Positions 1 to 9,555 are shown, counted from the first letter of the stretch. The stretch is DNA of 20,896 nt from CBDCEG01 sp965215775 (GCA_965215775.1 CBDCEG010000021.1:1-20896); one strand, 5' to 3'. Numbers and translations: made by a program. Notes: generated from the letters alone by a model not told the origin.

Positions 1-131
1 ACTAAAATCAATAAATTAATCTTAGAAATCTACAAAACGACTTTTTTGGAATTGACGAGCAAAATGCTCGCACAAATTATTTCTATTTCTATTTTTTTAA
101 AGAACTCTGAGTCGCCTCAGTGAGATGCCAA
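1..131 (-). promoter_or_regulatory. Probable rRNA operon leader (transcribed leftward)
   Basis: Read on the minus strand, the stretch downstream of the promoter at 132-159 holds a perfect 5-bp stem (107-120), then AGTTCTTTAA (97-106), close to the boxA antitermination motif TGCTCTTTAA. After that comes a perfect 6-bp stem with arms CGAGCA/TGCTCG (56-70). A strong promoter followed by boxA and a short GC-containing hairpin is how gammaproteobacterial 16S rRNA leaders are built. The 16S gene would start beyond the left edge and is not seen. The remaining upstream part, 160-360, holds only AT-rich sequence that must carry the promoter of the rightward gene at 361; I see no confident match there and no coding frame. 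Confidence 0.55.
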
Positions 132-159
132 ATTATACAGACTAAACATACCTCGTCAA
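132..159 (-). promoter_or_regulatory. Strong sigma70 promoter, leftward, rRNA type
   Basis: On the minus strand there is TTGACG (154-159), a 16-bp spacer and a perfect TATAAT (132-137). It is the best consensus promoter in the window and it points off the left edge. Together with the boxA-like motif downstream it most likely drives a ribosomal RNA operon. Confidence 0.65.
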
Positions 160-360
160 CTACTTTTTGAAAGTTTTTTGAATTAATTTTTAAACTGTTG
201 AATTATAGGTTTTAAAGATATTTTCGTTTATAAAATAACATTTGGGGATAAAAAGTTGTGTTAGTATATAGGGTTTATGTAATAAGTTTTTCCAAATCAT
301 TAAATTTAATCTATAATTTAAGCGTTAATAAACTAAAAATAAGAGTTTAAAATAATCAAA

Positions 361-1443
361 ATGACTAAAAATGAATATGAATTAATAATAATTGGTGGTG
401 GTCCTGCTGGATCAACTTTAGCTAGTTTGGTTGGTAATAAGTTTAAAACACTTATTATAGATAGGCGAGATTTAACTTCCAAAACAGAAAACAAACAAAT
501 CAAAAGCTGTGGTGGGTTACTTGCTCCAGCTGCACAAAAGGCGCTTGCTAGTTTAGGGGTTAATTTGGATTTAAAGGTATTAACTCAGCCACAGTCATAT
601 TCTGTTGAGGTTATTGATTTTGATACTGGAATAAATATATCTTATCCAAAGCATTACTTAAATATTAATCGTGAAGAGTTTGATCGTCTTTTATTTAAAA
701 GAACTGAATCTATTTCTGATTTTTGTTGTGGGATTTTTAAAAGTGCTAAAAAAACAGACAACGGTTATGAAGTTAATATTAGTATAAATGGAGAGGTGAA
801 AACCATAACAACTAAGATACTAATTGGTGCAGATGGTGCTAATTCAAAAATACGCACTACTTTTTTCAAAGATGAGCCTTTTCCAAAGAAATACACTTCA
901 ATCCAAGAATGGTTTGAGTTTGATAGCCTCCAAAATACATACGCTGCTTTTTTTGATAAAGAGATAACTGATTTCTACTCTTGGGTTATTCCCAAAGAAA
1001 ACTATTTGATTTTTGGTTCTGCAATACCTTCTGCGGGCGGGAACATTAGTAATTTACATAATTTACAAAAGCAAAAACTCTCAAACTATGGTTTTGACTT
1101 TAGCAAATCTTGTCGTAGAGAGGGTGCTGCTATTTTTAGACCGCTAAAGCTTTCACAAATTTGCGCTGGAAAAGAAACCATTAAAAATATAGCTTTAATT
1201 GGTGAAGCCGCAGGTTTTATAAACCCATCATCTGCTGAAGGAATTAGTTACGCCCTACTTTCAGGTAAAGCTTTAGCAAATGCTTTAAATAATAATCCAG
1301 ATGATTTTCTTAATGAATATAATAAAAATTGCATTAGCTTAAAGAAGAGTATTTTTGTTAAAAACATAAAGAATAAACTTATGTATAACCAGTTTGCTAG
1401 AAAAATTATATTTAAATCTAAATTTGGGACAGTTGCTAATTAA
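361..1443 (+). CDS. FAD-dependent oxidoreductase, geranylgeranyl-reductase-like
   Basis: A 360-aa flavoprotein of the geranylgeranyl reductase / FixC-like group within the p-hydroxybenzoate hydroxylase fold. The N-terminal dinucleotide-binding motif GGGPAGS is at residues 12-18, with the expected acidic residue (IIDRR) ending the second strand near 34. SCGGLLAP (49-56) is typical of the group. GADGANS (156-162) and GEAAGFINPSSAEGI (281-295) are the second and third FAD-contacting motifs. No membrane segment is seen, so it is probably cytosolic. The substrate cannot be read from sequence; family members reduce isoprenoid chains or oxidise small hydrophobic compounds. The stop codon overlaps the next start (TAATG), so it is probably co-transcribed and translationally coupled with the metallopeptidase and pgeF genes. 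The fold is secure, the exact reaction is not. Confidence 0.8.
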   Translation: MTKNEYELIIIGGGPAGSTLASLVGNKFKTLIIDRRDLTSKTENKQIKSCGGLLAPAAQKALASLGVNLDLKVLTQPQSYSVEVIDFDTGINISYPKHYLNINREEFDRLLFKRTESISDFCCGIFKSAKKTDNGYEVNISINGEVKTITTKILIGADGANSKIRTTFFKDEPFPKKYTSIQEWFEFDSLQNTYAAFFDKEITDFYSWVIPKENYLIFGSAIPSAGGNISNLHNLQKQKLSNYGFDFSKSCRREGAAIFRPLKLSQICAGKETIKNIALIGEAAGFINPSSAEGISYALLSGKALANALNNNPDDFLNEYNKNCISLKKSIFVKNIKNKLMYNQFARKIIFKSKFGTVAN

Positions 1444-2135
1444 TGAAAAAAACTCTTATATTAAGTAATAGCTTTGAAATTGATTTTGAAATAATTAGAA
1501 CAAGCAACAGACATACTTATCTTTCAATAAAAGACGGTAAGCTTTTAGTTAAAGCTAACCAAAGCATTTGTGAAAAAGAAATTGAAGAGTTAATCATCAA
1601 AAAGCAAATTTGGATTAAAAAACACACTAATTCAAATACAAAAATCAGAAAACAAGAGGATTTAAGTAATAATGATTACATTTATTTTGGGGGTGAAAGT
1701 TACAAAATCATAACTAATTTAGACACTTCCAAAGTCTCTCAAAACAATATATATTTAAAGGTTAAAGATAATACTAACTATGAATTATTAGTTGCTTTAA
1801 ATGATTTCTACGCTAAAAACTTATCCGATTTACTAGAAGAATATATTGATTATTGGGCTGATAAAATGCAATTAACTCCTAGCAAAATATCACTTAGAAA
1901 TATGACTTCGCGTTGGGGAAGTTGCAGTAGTGTTGGGAATTTGTCTTTTAATGTGAATTTGGCACAACTACCAAAAAGCGTTGTAGAATACATAGTTATC
2001 CACGAGCTTGCACATTTAAAGCACAAAAATCATAGTGCATATTTTTGGGGATTTGTTGCCAAATTTTTACCAGAATATAAAAAACAAGAAAAAATACTAA
2101 AAGAATATGAACGAAAAATCACAATGTATAAATAG
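1443..2135 (+). CDS. YgjP-type zinc metallopeptidase-like protein
   Basis: A 230-aa protein of the YgjP/DUF45 family, distant relatives of the WLM and M48 zinc peptidases. The C-terminal half has the diagnostic features: RWGSC (157-161) and the zinc-binding helix HELAH (187-191), with a third probable ligand at His197 followed by the aromatic AYFW stretch. The N-terminal half (about 1-110) is the family's beta-rich domain. No signal peptide is seen. The start overlaps the preceding stop by one base (TAATG). The 3' end overlaps pgeF by 29 bases, so the three genes form a compact operon. The physiological substrate of the family is unknown; only the metal site is predicted with confidence. Confidence 0.85.
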   Translation: MKKTLILSNSFEIDFEIIRTSNRHTYLSIKDGKLLVKANQSICEKEIEELIIKKQIWIKKHTNSNTKIRKQEDLSNNDYIYFGGESYKIITNLDTSKVSQNNIYLKVKDNTNYELLVALNDFYAKNLSDLLEEYIDYWADKMQLTPSKISLRNMTSRWGSCSSVGNLSFNVNLAQLPKSVVEYIVIHELAHLKHKNHSAYFWGFVAKFLPEYKKQEKILKEYERKITMYK

Positions 2136-2865
2136 CTTGGATAGTTTAATTATTCAGCCAAATTGGAACGCACCAAGTAATATAAAAGCTTTTACAACAA
2201 CTACTTACGGTGGTGTTAGCAAAAATAATTTCCAATATCTAAACTTAGGCACGCATGTTGGAGATAATTTAGAATTGGTTTTACAAAATCGTCAAATTTT
2301 ACAAAACCATATTGGAAATAATGTAAAGCTTCGTTGGTTAAATCAAATTCACAGCAATATTATTTTCAATGATGACAAACAGAAATACATTGCAAACATT
2401 GATGCGGATGCAAGTATAACTACTCAAGAAAACATAGCTTGCGTAGTTATGACCGCTGATTGCTTACCTGTTTTATTGACTGATGGAAACCAAATTGCCG
2501 CTCTTCATTGTGGCTGGCAAGGTCTTTATAATAATATAATAACTAAAACAATTAGTTTATTCACAAACCGCCAAAATGTAATAGCTTGGCTAGCTCCAGC
2601 AATAACACAGCCGAATTATGAAGTTGATTATTTGTTTTATAATAGATTTGTTAAGAAAAGTATTTTATACAAAGCTGCTTTTATAAATAATAGGGAAAAT
2701 CATTACCTTTGTGATTTATATAAAATCGCCCAAATTGAATTAGAACAAAACAATATTTCAACAATAAGTAAAACCAAACTCTGCACCTTTGATAGTGAAA
2801 AACTATTTTCATACCGCCAAAATAACATAACAGGAAGAATAGCAACCGTTATATATAAAACCTAA
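2107..2865 (+). CDS. pgeF: Peptidoglycan editing factor PgeF (YfiH/DUF152 family)
   Basis: A 252-aa member of the YfiH/DUF152 'laccase-domain' family. Members act on purine nucleosides, and in E. coli PgeF prevents misincorporation of amino acids into peptidoglycan precursors. The three metal-binding residues are visible: His82 in NQIHS, Cys119 in TADC and His134 in LHCGW. The opening signature (AFTTTTYGGVS, then LNLGTHVGD) is at 28-53. The chosen ATG at 2107 lies inside the preceding gene (29-base overlap). No other ATG lies between it and the conserved region, though a TTG at 2137 just after the upstream stop is possible. It is the last gene of the left housekeeping block. Downstream, the accessory region begins. 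Confidence 0.85.
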   Translation: MNEKSQCINSLDSLIIQPNWNAPSNIKAFTTTTYGGVSKNNFQYLNLGTHVGDNLELVLQNRQILQNHIGNNVKLRWLNQIHSNIIFNDDKQKYIANIDADASITTQENIACVVMTADCLPVLLTDGNQIAALHCGWQGLYNNIITKTISLFTNRQNVIAWLAPAITQPNYEVDYLFYNRFVKKSILYKAAFINNRENHYLCDLYKIAQIELEQNNISTISKTKLCTFDSEKLFSYRQNNITGRIATVIYKT

Positions 2866-2973
2866 TAAAACTACAATTTCAAACCCAAGTTTCCCAAGTG
2901 ATTTTGCTAAATAAGTGTTATTATAACTTTACATTTATTAATCAATTTATATTTCAATTTAATAGAGGAAATT

Positions 2974-3093
2974 ATGTCAGAAAACAAAAATCAAGATTAC
3001 GCAATAACAAGAGCTGTTCGTTTTAAATTAGAGCCTGTGAATAATGCACTTTCAAAAGAAATCAGCGAGATATCAACAACCTTTGAACTATAG
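2974..3093 (+). pseudogene. cas12a: Probable 5' remnant of cas12a (first 39 codons)
   Basis: An ATG with a good ribosome-binding site (AGAGGA, 2963-2968) opens a 39-codon frame that stops at 3091. Residues 9-22 read YAITRAVRFKLEPV. Cas12a proteins begin with a very similar strand pattern (Y-S-L-x-K-T-h-R-F-E-L-x-P-x-G), which forms the first wedge-domain strand; I recall this from known Cas12a N-termini rather than from a search. The call is strengthened by position: same strand as, and upstream of, a Cas1-like C-terminal remnant, cas2 and a Cas12a-type array, as in Francisella (cas12a-cas4-cas1-cas2-array). The remaining ~1200 residues are absent. A weak promoter candidate (TATAAC at 2922-2927) precedes it. 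Alternatively it is an unrelated short peptide. Confidence 0.5.
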
Positions 3094-3337
3094 CGTTAAA
3101 AGGAAAAATGGTAGGTTAAAATACAGTGAAGTTAGAGCCATAATAGTGAGTAAAATGCCAGACTTATATTTAATAAAATAGGTTTTTCAGGAAGTTTTTT
3201 GTGATGGAGTAGATAAAGGTTCAAAAGCTCATACTTTAGATACTCTAGCTAATGCTGGTGTTGAGTCTGATAACATAGATAAATTGTAAGTTAGTTCTAA
3301 AATTCGCTATACTAATAAAAAAACAAATAGAGTGAAT
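3094..3337 (+). other. Degenerate coding-like sequence, unidentified
   Basis: Between the cas12a-like fragment and the small gene at 3338, one plus-strand frame (about 3095-3288) reads like protein interrupted by a single stop. It has KNGRLKYSEVRAIIVSKM in the first part and GSKAHTLDTLANAGVES in the second. I recognise neither as any Cas12a, Cas4 or Cas1 segment. It may be the decayed end of an inserted gene or part of what replaced the cas genes. No intact start or ribosome-binding site is seen. Confidence 0.3.
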
Positions 3338-3487
3338 ATGATAATCACATTAAACATTTATAATAAACAATTTCTTAATAAGATTTTATGGCTTTTAAAT
3401 CATTTTAAAAATGATGGTTTAGAAATTATTGTTGATAGCAAAATGGATATAACTCAAAAGTTACTCCAAGAAAAGGCTTGGAAATAA
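3338..3487 (+). CDS. Small 49-aa protein coupled to the Avs-like gene
   Basis: A 49-codon frame (start MIITLNIYNKQFLNKILWLL) whose TAA overlaps the ATG of the Avs-like gene (TAATG at 3485-3489), which implies translational coupling. The predicted shape is a short beta strand, an amphipathic helix rich in L/I/W, then a second strand (GLEIIVDS). This resembles the N-terminal halves of small antitoxin-like proteins that precede toxins in AT-rich genomes, but the antitoxin tail is missing. The ribosome-binding site is weak (AGAG, 3329-3332). It may be a real partner or regulator of the Avs-like protein, or the truncated end of an antitoxin gene to which the defence gene became joined. No function is assigned. 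Confidence 0.4.
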   Translation: MIITLNIYNKQFLNKILWLLNHFKNDGLEIIVDSKMDITQKLLQEKAWK

Positions 3488-5906
3488 TGATAAGACCAAA
3501 TTGGAATCAATTCAAAGCCAAATTTGACGATAATCCAGAATATTATTTTGAATATTTATGTTATCTACTTTTCTGTTTAGAGTTTGATAGACCACAAGGA
3601 ATTTTTCGTTATAAAAATCAATCAGGAATAGAGTGGAATCCTATTGAGGTAAATGGAAAAAATATAGTTGCTCAATGTAAATTTTATGATAATAAGTTAG
3701 GTACAAAAAAACCTGATATATTAAAAATGTTAAAGACTATATATGAAAATAAAAAATATCCTAAACCATGTGAGATAAAATTTTATACAAATCAAGATTG
3801 GGGTCAAAGTAAAGAAAAAGGTACTAATGATTCTAAACCTAAAATAGAGATAGAAAAAAAAGCTAAAGAATATGGTATTACAATAGATTGGAGAACTAAT
3901 GAGAGATATTTTTTATCTCCTGATGTAGCTTTCAATCAAGAGTTAATGAAACACTTTTTTACAGATGAGAGTATTTATGACCTTATATATGAGAAACAGC
4001 AACATACCGAGAGAGTCTTATTCAATATTCATACAGCGATAAAATTTAACTCACAAACTATCGAATTAGATAGAACCAAAGAGATAGAAGAATTAAAAAA
4101 TGAAATATCAAAAAATCAAGTCTTAATATTAACAGGAGTAGGTGGAGTTGGGAAAACAGCACTTATAAAAAAACTATATGAAGAGAAAAAAGATGAAATA
4201 CCATTTTATCTTTTTGAAGCAAGTGAGTTTGATTTATCTCTAATTGATAATTTATTTGGCAAATATAACTTACAAAAATTTATTGATATACATAAAAAAT
4301 ATAAACAAAAAACTATAGTTATTGATTCGGCTGAAAAATTATTAGATATAGATAATATTAAACCTTTTAAAGAATTTTTTTCAACCTTAATTCAACGCAA
4401 ATGGAAAGTCATATTTACTATACGAGATAGCTCTTTAAAAGATTTAAAATCTCGTTTCCTTGATGCTTTTGAGCTAAAAACTCCTACAATACTTCTTAAA
4501 AATTTTACTATCAATGAGTTATCAGTATTAGCAAACAATTATAATTTCACTCTCTCAAAAGATATGACATTGAATGAATTAATAACAAATCCATTTTATT
4601 TAAATAAGTATTTAAAATTCTATGATATAGAAGAAGGATTAATTTATCAAGAGTTTAAACAAAAATTATGGGATAAGACAATTAAATCTAAAGATGAAAA
4701 ATGCTTTTTAGATTTAGCATATAAACGAGCAAAAAAAGGATTATTTCATATTCATATTGATTGTAAATCTAATAGCTTAGAATCTTTAGTAGAAGATAAA
4801 GTTTTAGGTTTTGAGAGAGAGGGATATTTTATTACTCATGATATTTATGAGGAGTGGGCATTAGAAAAAGTTATAGATAGAAGATTTGATACTAGAAAAA
4901 ACAATAAAAACTTTTTTAAAAAGATTAATAGCTCTTTACCTATTCGTAGGTCTTTTAGAAATTGGGTATCAGAAAAACTATTGTTTGATAGTGATAGTAG
5001 GGAATCTTTTATAGAAGATATTTTGGAAAATAATAAGATAGAACAGTTTTGGAAAGATGAGGTTTTTATTTCTATTTTATTGTCTGATTATTCGGATACT
5101 TTTTTTGAAAATTTTGAACAAAAATTATTTGAGAATAATGCTTTAATTTTAGAAAGAATATCATTCTTATTGAAAAGAACTTGTAAAGAAGTTGATAACA
5201 GTATATTTGAACCCTATGAATTGCAAATAGATACTCTTGAAGCTTTTTCAATGTTTAACAAGCCAAAAGGTTTAGGTTGGGAAAGTTTTATTAATATTAT
5301 TTATAAAAATAAAGATAAACTTGGACTAAAGTATATTAAATTTATATTACCAATTTTAAAAGAGTGGCAAACTAAAAGACAAAAAGGTAAAACAACAAGA
5401 AAAACAGCATTATTAGCTTTAAATTATTATGAATTGATAAATCAAGAAAAAAATACATATAGATATAATGACTATATTAATGAAATATGTAATATTGTTA
5501 TTAGTGGAACAAATGAGATTCAAGAAGAGTTAAAATTTATATTTGATGAAATTATTAAAAATAAGTGGAAAGATAATCGAGATAATTATTATAGATTATC
5601 AATATTGATATTATCAACCTATGAAGGATTACCAAGAGCTTTTCCTATTCTTGAAAAGATGCCAAAATATATTTTGATATTAGCTGATTTATTTTGGACA
5701 AAACAACTCATAAAAGAAGAAAATAATACTAGGTATTCTTATGATAGAGAAGAAGTTGAAGATGTTTATGGATTAGATGACATATATGAATTACAGTATT
5801 TCCCATCAAGTGCATATCAAACACCTATATACTATATGTTAAAAAATAATTTTTCAAATATTATAGATTTTCTTTTAGAGTTTATTAATAAATCAGTTGA
5901 AATATA
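3487..5906 (+). pseudogene. Avs-like antiviral STAND NTPase, 5' part (IS-interrupted)
   Basis: The first 806 complete codons of a large defence-type protein. The N-terminal domain has a PD-(D/E)xK (Mrr-like) nuclease pattern: Glu22 in a YFEYLCYLLF helix, Glu49 in GIE, then Gln63-Cys-Lys65 in VAQCKFY. A P-loop GVGGVGKT is at 217-224, Walker B-like TIVIDSAE at 276-283, a sensor-like strand VIFTIRD at 308-314, and a winged-helix 'HDIYEEWAL' motif near residue 455. The rest is helical. Nuclease + STAND NTPase + long C-terminus is the architecture of Avs proteins, which sense phage proteins and then cleave DNA. The ATG at 3487 is preferred over a TTG at 3478 because it overlaps the upstream stop. 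The IS at 5907 adds three foreign residues and a stop at 5919. Rejoined with 7175-9518 it encodes 1587 aa. Membership in a named Avs type is not established. Confidence 0.7.
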
Positions 5907-5935
5907 TGTAATGGTCTAATTTTATGGAACACTTT

Positions 5936-6787
5936 TTAAGCGACATTTATCATTCTATTAAATTTTTCATTTGGTGTCATGTAATTTATTGCGGAATTTA
6001 ACCTCTTATAATTATAAAAATATATATAACTATCTACTTCTTCAGTAACTTCTTGATGACTTTTAAAACTTAAATAATTTAATCTTTCAGACTTTAGACT
6101 CCTAAAAAACCTTTCCATTACAGCATTATCCCAACAGTTTCCTTTTCTGCTAACACTCTTTGTTATATGCAAATTTACACAAAAATCAACAAATAAATTA
6201 GACGTATATTGCACGCCACGATCTGAGTGAAATAATAATTTGCTTGTATCTGGATGTTTTCTTCTAATTGCGTTTTGAAGTGCTTTTTTTGCAAGTTTTG
6301 CATTCGGTTTTTGCGACAAACTCCAGCCCACAATTTCTTTTGTTGCAAGGTCAAGAACCGTCGCTAAATAGCTCCAGCCTTGATGATTTCGGATATAAGT
6401 TATATCGCCAACCCAATGTGTATTTGGTGTTTTTTGATTAAATTCTCTATTTAAAATATTATCAGAAATAATTTTAGACACTCGTTCTTTGGGGTAATAG
6501 TGTTTTTTTCTTGGTGTAATTGCTTGAATATTAGCAAGTTTCATCAATGAAGCTACTTTAAAAATACCAATCTTAATACCGTAAAGTTGGAGTTCTTTTT
6601 GCATTCTTCTTTTCCCATAACTGTGTTTTGTTTCTATAGAAATTTTCTTTAATAAAGATATTATTTCAGAAGATTTTCTATTAATTTTCCTAGTGTTAGT
6701 CTTTTTATAAAATGTATTTTTAGGAACCCCATAAGCAGTGCATAATTCAGTTATTGAGTAATTTTTATTTGCCATTTTTATTTTCAT
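5936..6787 (-). CDS. IS3-family transposase OrfB (DDE integrase domain)
   Basis: A 283-aa retroviral-integrase-type catalytic subunit. The N-terminal part (about 1-110) has the HTH-like segment with SYGKRRM (56-62). The rve core carries the DDE triad: Asp128 in HWVGDITYI, Asp189 in FHSDRGVQYTS and Glu225 in WDNAVMERFFRSLKSE, with the IS3-family spacing. It lies in the -1 frame relative to orfA and is probably made mostly as an OrfAB fusion through the slippery site at 6805-6811. An internal ATG start at 6787 gives OrfB alone. All key residues are present, so the element may be active. Confidence 0.92.
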   Translation of the reverse strand: MKIKMANKNYSITELCTAYGVPKNTFYKKTNTRKINRKSSEIISLLKKISIETKHSYGKRRMQKELQLYGIKIGIFKVASLMKLANIQAITPRKKHYYPKERVSKIISDNILNREFNQKTPNTHWVGDITYIRNHQGWSYLATVLDLATKEIVGWSLSQKPNAKLAKKALQNAIRRKHPDTSKLLFHSDRGVQYTSNLFVDFCVNLHITKSVSRKGNCWDNAVMERFFRSLKSERLNYLSFKSHQEVTEEVDSYIYFYNYKRLNSAINYMTPNEKFNRMINVA

Positions 6788-6801
6788 AATAACTTCAGTT
6801 T

Positions 6802-7107
6802 TTAGTTTTTTTGAATAAAAATGGCAGCAGCCTTTTTTAAAATTTCATTGTCTCTTTTAGCCCTCCAAAGCTGTTTCCTAAGGTCTTGAATCTCCTGCTG
6901 CTGAGCTGTCAACGCTCTTTTGCCATCTGGAGTTTTCCCACCTAATTCGTCAATATATTGTTTTTTCCAACGCGCAACAGCTGATTTTCCTGCACCAGAA
7001 ATTTCTTGAATTTGACTATTTGTATAATTTTCATGCACCATAAGCTTTGCATAATCAAGCTTTTGCTCTACAGTCCAAGTTTTTCTTTGTTTGTTAATTT
7101 TTGACAT
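6802..7107 (-). CDS. IS3-family transposase OrfA (HTH, leucine zipper)
   Basis: A 101-aa DNA-binding subunit: an N-terminal helix-turn-helix (WTVEQKLDYAKLMVHEN, then SNSAVARW-like sequence around 45-48) followed by a coiled-coil or zipper segment (QEIQDLRKQLWRAKRDNEIL, about 71-90). The ribosome-binding site GAGGAAAA lies just upstream. The last sense codons before the stop form the slippery heptamer that lets ribosomes enter orfB. The first 26 or so bases around its start codon are the same as a spacer-like unit in the CRISPR region. Confidence 0.9.
   Translation of the reverse strand: MSKINKQRKTWTVEQKLDYAKLMVHENYTNSQIQEISGAGKSAVARWKKQYIDELGGKTPDGKRALTAQQQEIQDLRKQLWRAKRDNEILKKAAAIFIQKN
6805..6811 (-). 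promoter_or_regulatory. Programmed -1 frameshift site A AAA AAC
   Basis: On the minus strand orfA ends CAA AAA AAC TAA. A_AAA_AAC in the zero frame is the standard IS3-family -1 slippery heptamer. orfB is in the -1 frame and stays open from here, so slippage gives an OrfAB fusion transposase. Confidence 0.8.
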
Positions 7108-7174
7108 AATTTTTTCCTCTTAAAAGTGTATTATAGGCTAAAAATCTGTCCCATAAAACTGAACCACTTCAATA

Positions 7175-9518
7175 TGCTCAATCAGAATGGGAAAATATTT
7201 TAGAAATTACTTTTGAGATAGATAAAAATATAGAAGTAAAACAATATTATTCTCAGGCATTATGGGATACTTATAGAGGAACAAGTTCTCCTGTAAGTCC
7301 ATATCTGATGCAATCAATTCATATGGCTTTAGAGAAATATTTATTAGAAATTGGGAAAATACTTGATGCTAAAACATTAGATGGATGGTTGCAATATATA
7401 TTATTAAAATCTAAATCTTCTTCTATTTCAGCAGTTGTATCAAGTATAATTTTAGCCTATCCAAATAAAACTTTTAATGTAGCAAAAATATTATTTAAAG
7501 TGAAAGAGTTTATTCAAGCTGATTTTATAAGAAAATTTAATGATGAATCAGAAGCAAAAAGTTTATATTCTTTAGGATATAGTTTAAATAGAAGTAAAGT
7601 TTATCAAGATGAAAGATTAAAAACTTGTGATGATAAGCATAGAAATTCTAGTTTAGAAAGTGTATTTTTAAATTATCAACTGTTTAGAATAGATGAAATT
7701 GATGAAAAAGAAGCAGATAATAGACAAAAAGAGTTATGGGAAATTTTAGATAATTATTATGCTAAATTACCTTTAGAGAAAGAACAATCTGAAAGTGATA
7801 AGACTTGGAGAATTGCATTATCACGAATGGATAGACGAAAAATGAATATTCAAGTAAAAGAAGTAGAAAAAGGTTTGGAATTGACATTTAATGGAGATTT
7901 ATCTCCTGAATTACAAGAGTATAGTAATAAATCACAAGAAAATAATTTAGAAAAATTTAAATATACAAAATTGTATTTATGGTCAAAAAATAGATTAAAA
8001 AATAATCAAGATTATAAAAAATATAAAGAGTTTGAAGAAAATCATCTGTTAGCTATTCAACAACTCAAAGAGATATTAAAAATTAATTATAATGAAGAAG
8101 ATTTTATTTTACAAAAAGAGTCTATTCCTAATACAGCTATTATTTTATTAAAAGACTTTAGCAAAGAATTATCTCAAGAAGATAAAAAGATATGTAAAGA
8201 GATTATTTTGGAGTTTTCAGCTTTACCTTTTAGTAAAAACTATCGTTATCAAATATCTGATGGTTCAAGTTCAGCTATTTTACACTTACCTATTATTCTT
8301 GAAGAAAAGTTTGAATTAGAGAATGATGTCAGGATAATTTTATTATTTAATATGTTTAAAGATTATGAAATTGGAATGAGTGGAATAAATTTTCATGATT
8401 ATCCTCTCAACGCTATTATAAATTATTACGATGAAAAAGAGATAGAAAATTTTCTGTTAGGATATTTGTATCTGAAACCTAAATATGATACTTTTTATTG
8501 GCAAATTCGTAAAGAAAATTATGGAGTTAATGAAAGTGAAGTAAGAGAGAAATTTTTTGAAAAATATAATGAAGAAATTACAAAATTTATAAATAGTGAA
8601 TTAAAGATTGAAAATATTGATTTCAATATAGATGTAGTAATATTAAGTATGACATTAAAGTTTATTCAATTTTCTAGAATCAAGCCAAATGATATATTTA
8701 AAGAAGTGAATCAAGAACTTTTATTAAAAGTTTTTCAACCTAAGAAAAGAGAAGAAAAATCTTTAGATGGTTTGACTGAGAAAGAAAAAATACAAGAAAT
8801 TTTTTCAAGAGAACGAAAAGAGTTTAAAGATATTGATTTTAGAATTAAACAGAGAGTATTTAAAAACTTACCATATTTAATTTTTAAATTGAATTCAGAT
8901 GAAATTAAAGAATATTTGAAGCCACTTTTAAATAATTTTGGAACAAGAGAAGATATAGCATATTTATTATTAGAGTTTATTCGAACCCAAGATAGGTTAA
9001 ATGAATATGATAAATTTTGGAATATTTGGTATTTGTTTGAAAATAAAATAATAGAGATTTGTCAAGATGGAGAGTATAATTATACTGATAAGATAATTCA
9101 AACTTATTTATTGGCTTGGAGTCCTTATGGTGCAATATGGAATGAAAAAGCTAAGAATTGGCATACGCTAAAAGAAAAAGATAAAAGATTTCTCAAAAGA
9201 ATGTCTGAAAAAATAGGTCATTGTCCCTCTACACTCTATTCTATTTCAAAATTATTGACAGGTGTTGGCTCATCATATTTAAATGATGGGATAGGTTGGA
9301 TTTCATATATGGTAAAGAATAATAAGAATTTATTAACAGATGAGTTAGAGTCTAATACTATATTCAATCTTGAAATCATAACTAGAAAATATATTTTACA
9401 AAATAGCCAAGAGATAAAAAAGAGTAAACCTAAAAAAGAAGAGATTTTAGAGGTTTTAAACTTTTTAGTTGAAAAAGGTTCTGCTATTGGGTATATGTTG
9501 AGAGAGAGGATTTTATAA
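7175..9518 (+). pseudogene. Avs-like antiviral STAND NTPase, 3' part
   Basis: The remaining part of the gene begun at 3487, in the same frame once the IS (5907-7171) and one ATA duplicate are removed. The junction codon TAT reads Tyr807, followed by AQSEWENILEIT. It supplies about 780 residues, all predicted alpha-helical and rich in Lys/Glu/Leu/Ile. No catalytic motif is visible, as expected for the target-sensing repeat region of Avs proteins. If translation restarts it could begin at the ATG at 7308 (736 aa), but I see no good ribosome-binding site. The gene shows no other stop or frameshift, so the IS insertion looks recent and perhaps reversible. Very low GC and Lys/Glu-rich composition differ from the flanking housekeeping genes and suggest transfer. 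Confidence 0.7.
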
Positions 9519-9555
9519 GTGATTATAGATGTAATCCAAATTGACTATAGAAAAC

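Larger units (their letters stand above)
5907..7171 (-). mobile_element. IS3-family (IS150-like) insertion sequence, complete
   Basis: A 1265-bp element with two overlapping-function frames on the minus strand. Its ends are imperfect inverted repeats beginning TG: the left end starts TGTAATGGTC at 5907, and the right end read inward starts TGAAGTGGTT at 7171. Both continue into a shared TTTTATGG. The flanks show a 3-bp duplication ATA (5904-5906 and 7172-7174). Removing the element plus one ATA restores the Avs-like reading frame exactly, which confirms both ends. A partial copy of the right end is found at 13878-13958. Confidence 0.9.

Noticed and set aside
5904..7174. IS3-family element ending at the TGG/CCA positions (5912 and 7166)
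   Set aside because: Those ends give no target duplication. Extending to TGTAATGG and CACTTCA gives a 3-bp ATA duplication and restores the Avs-like frame exactly.
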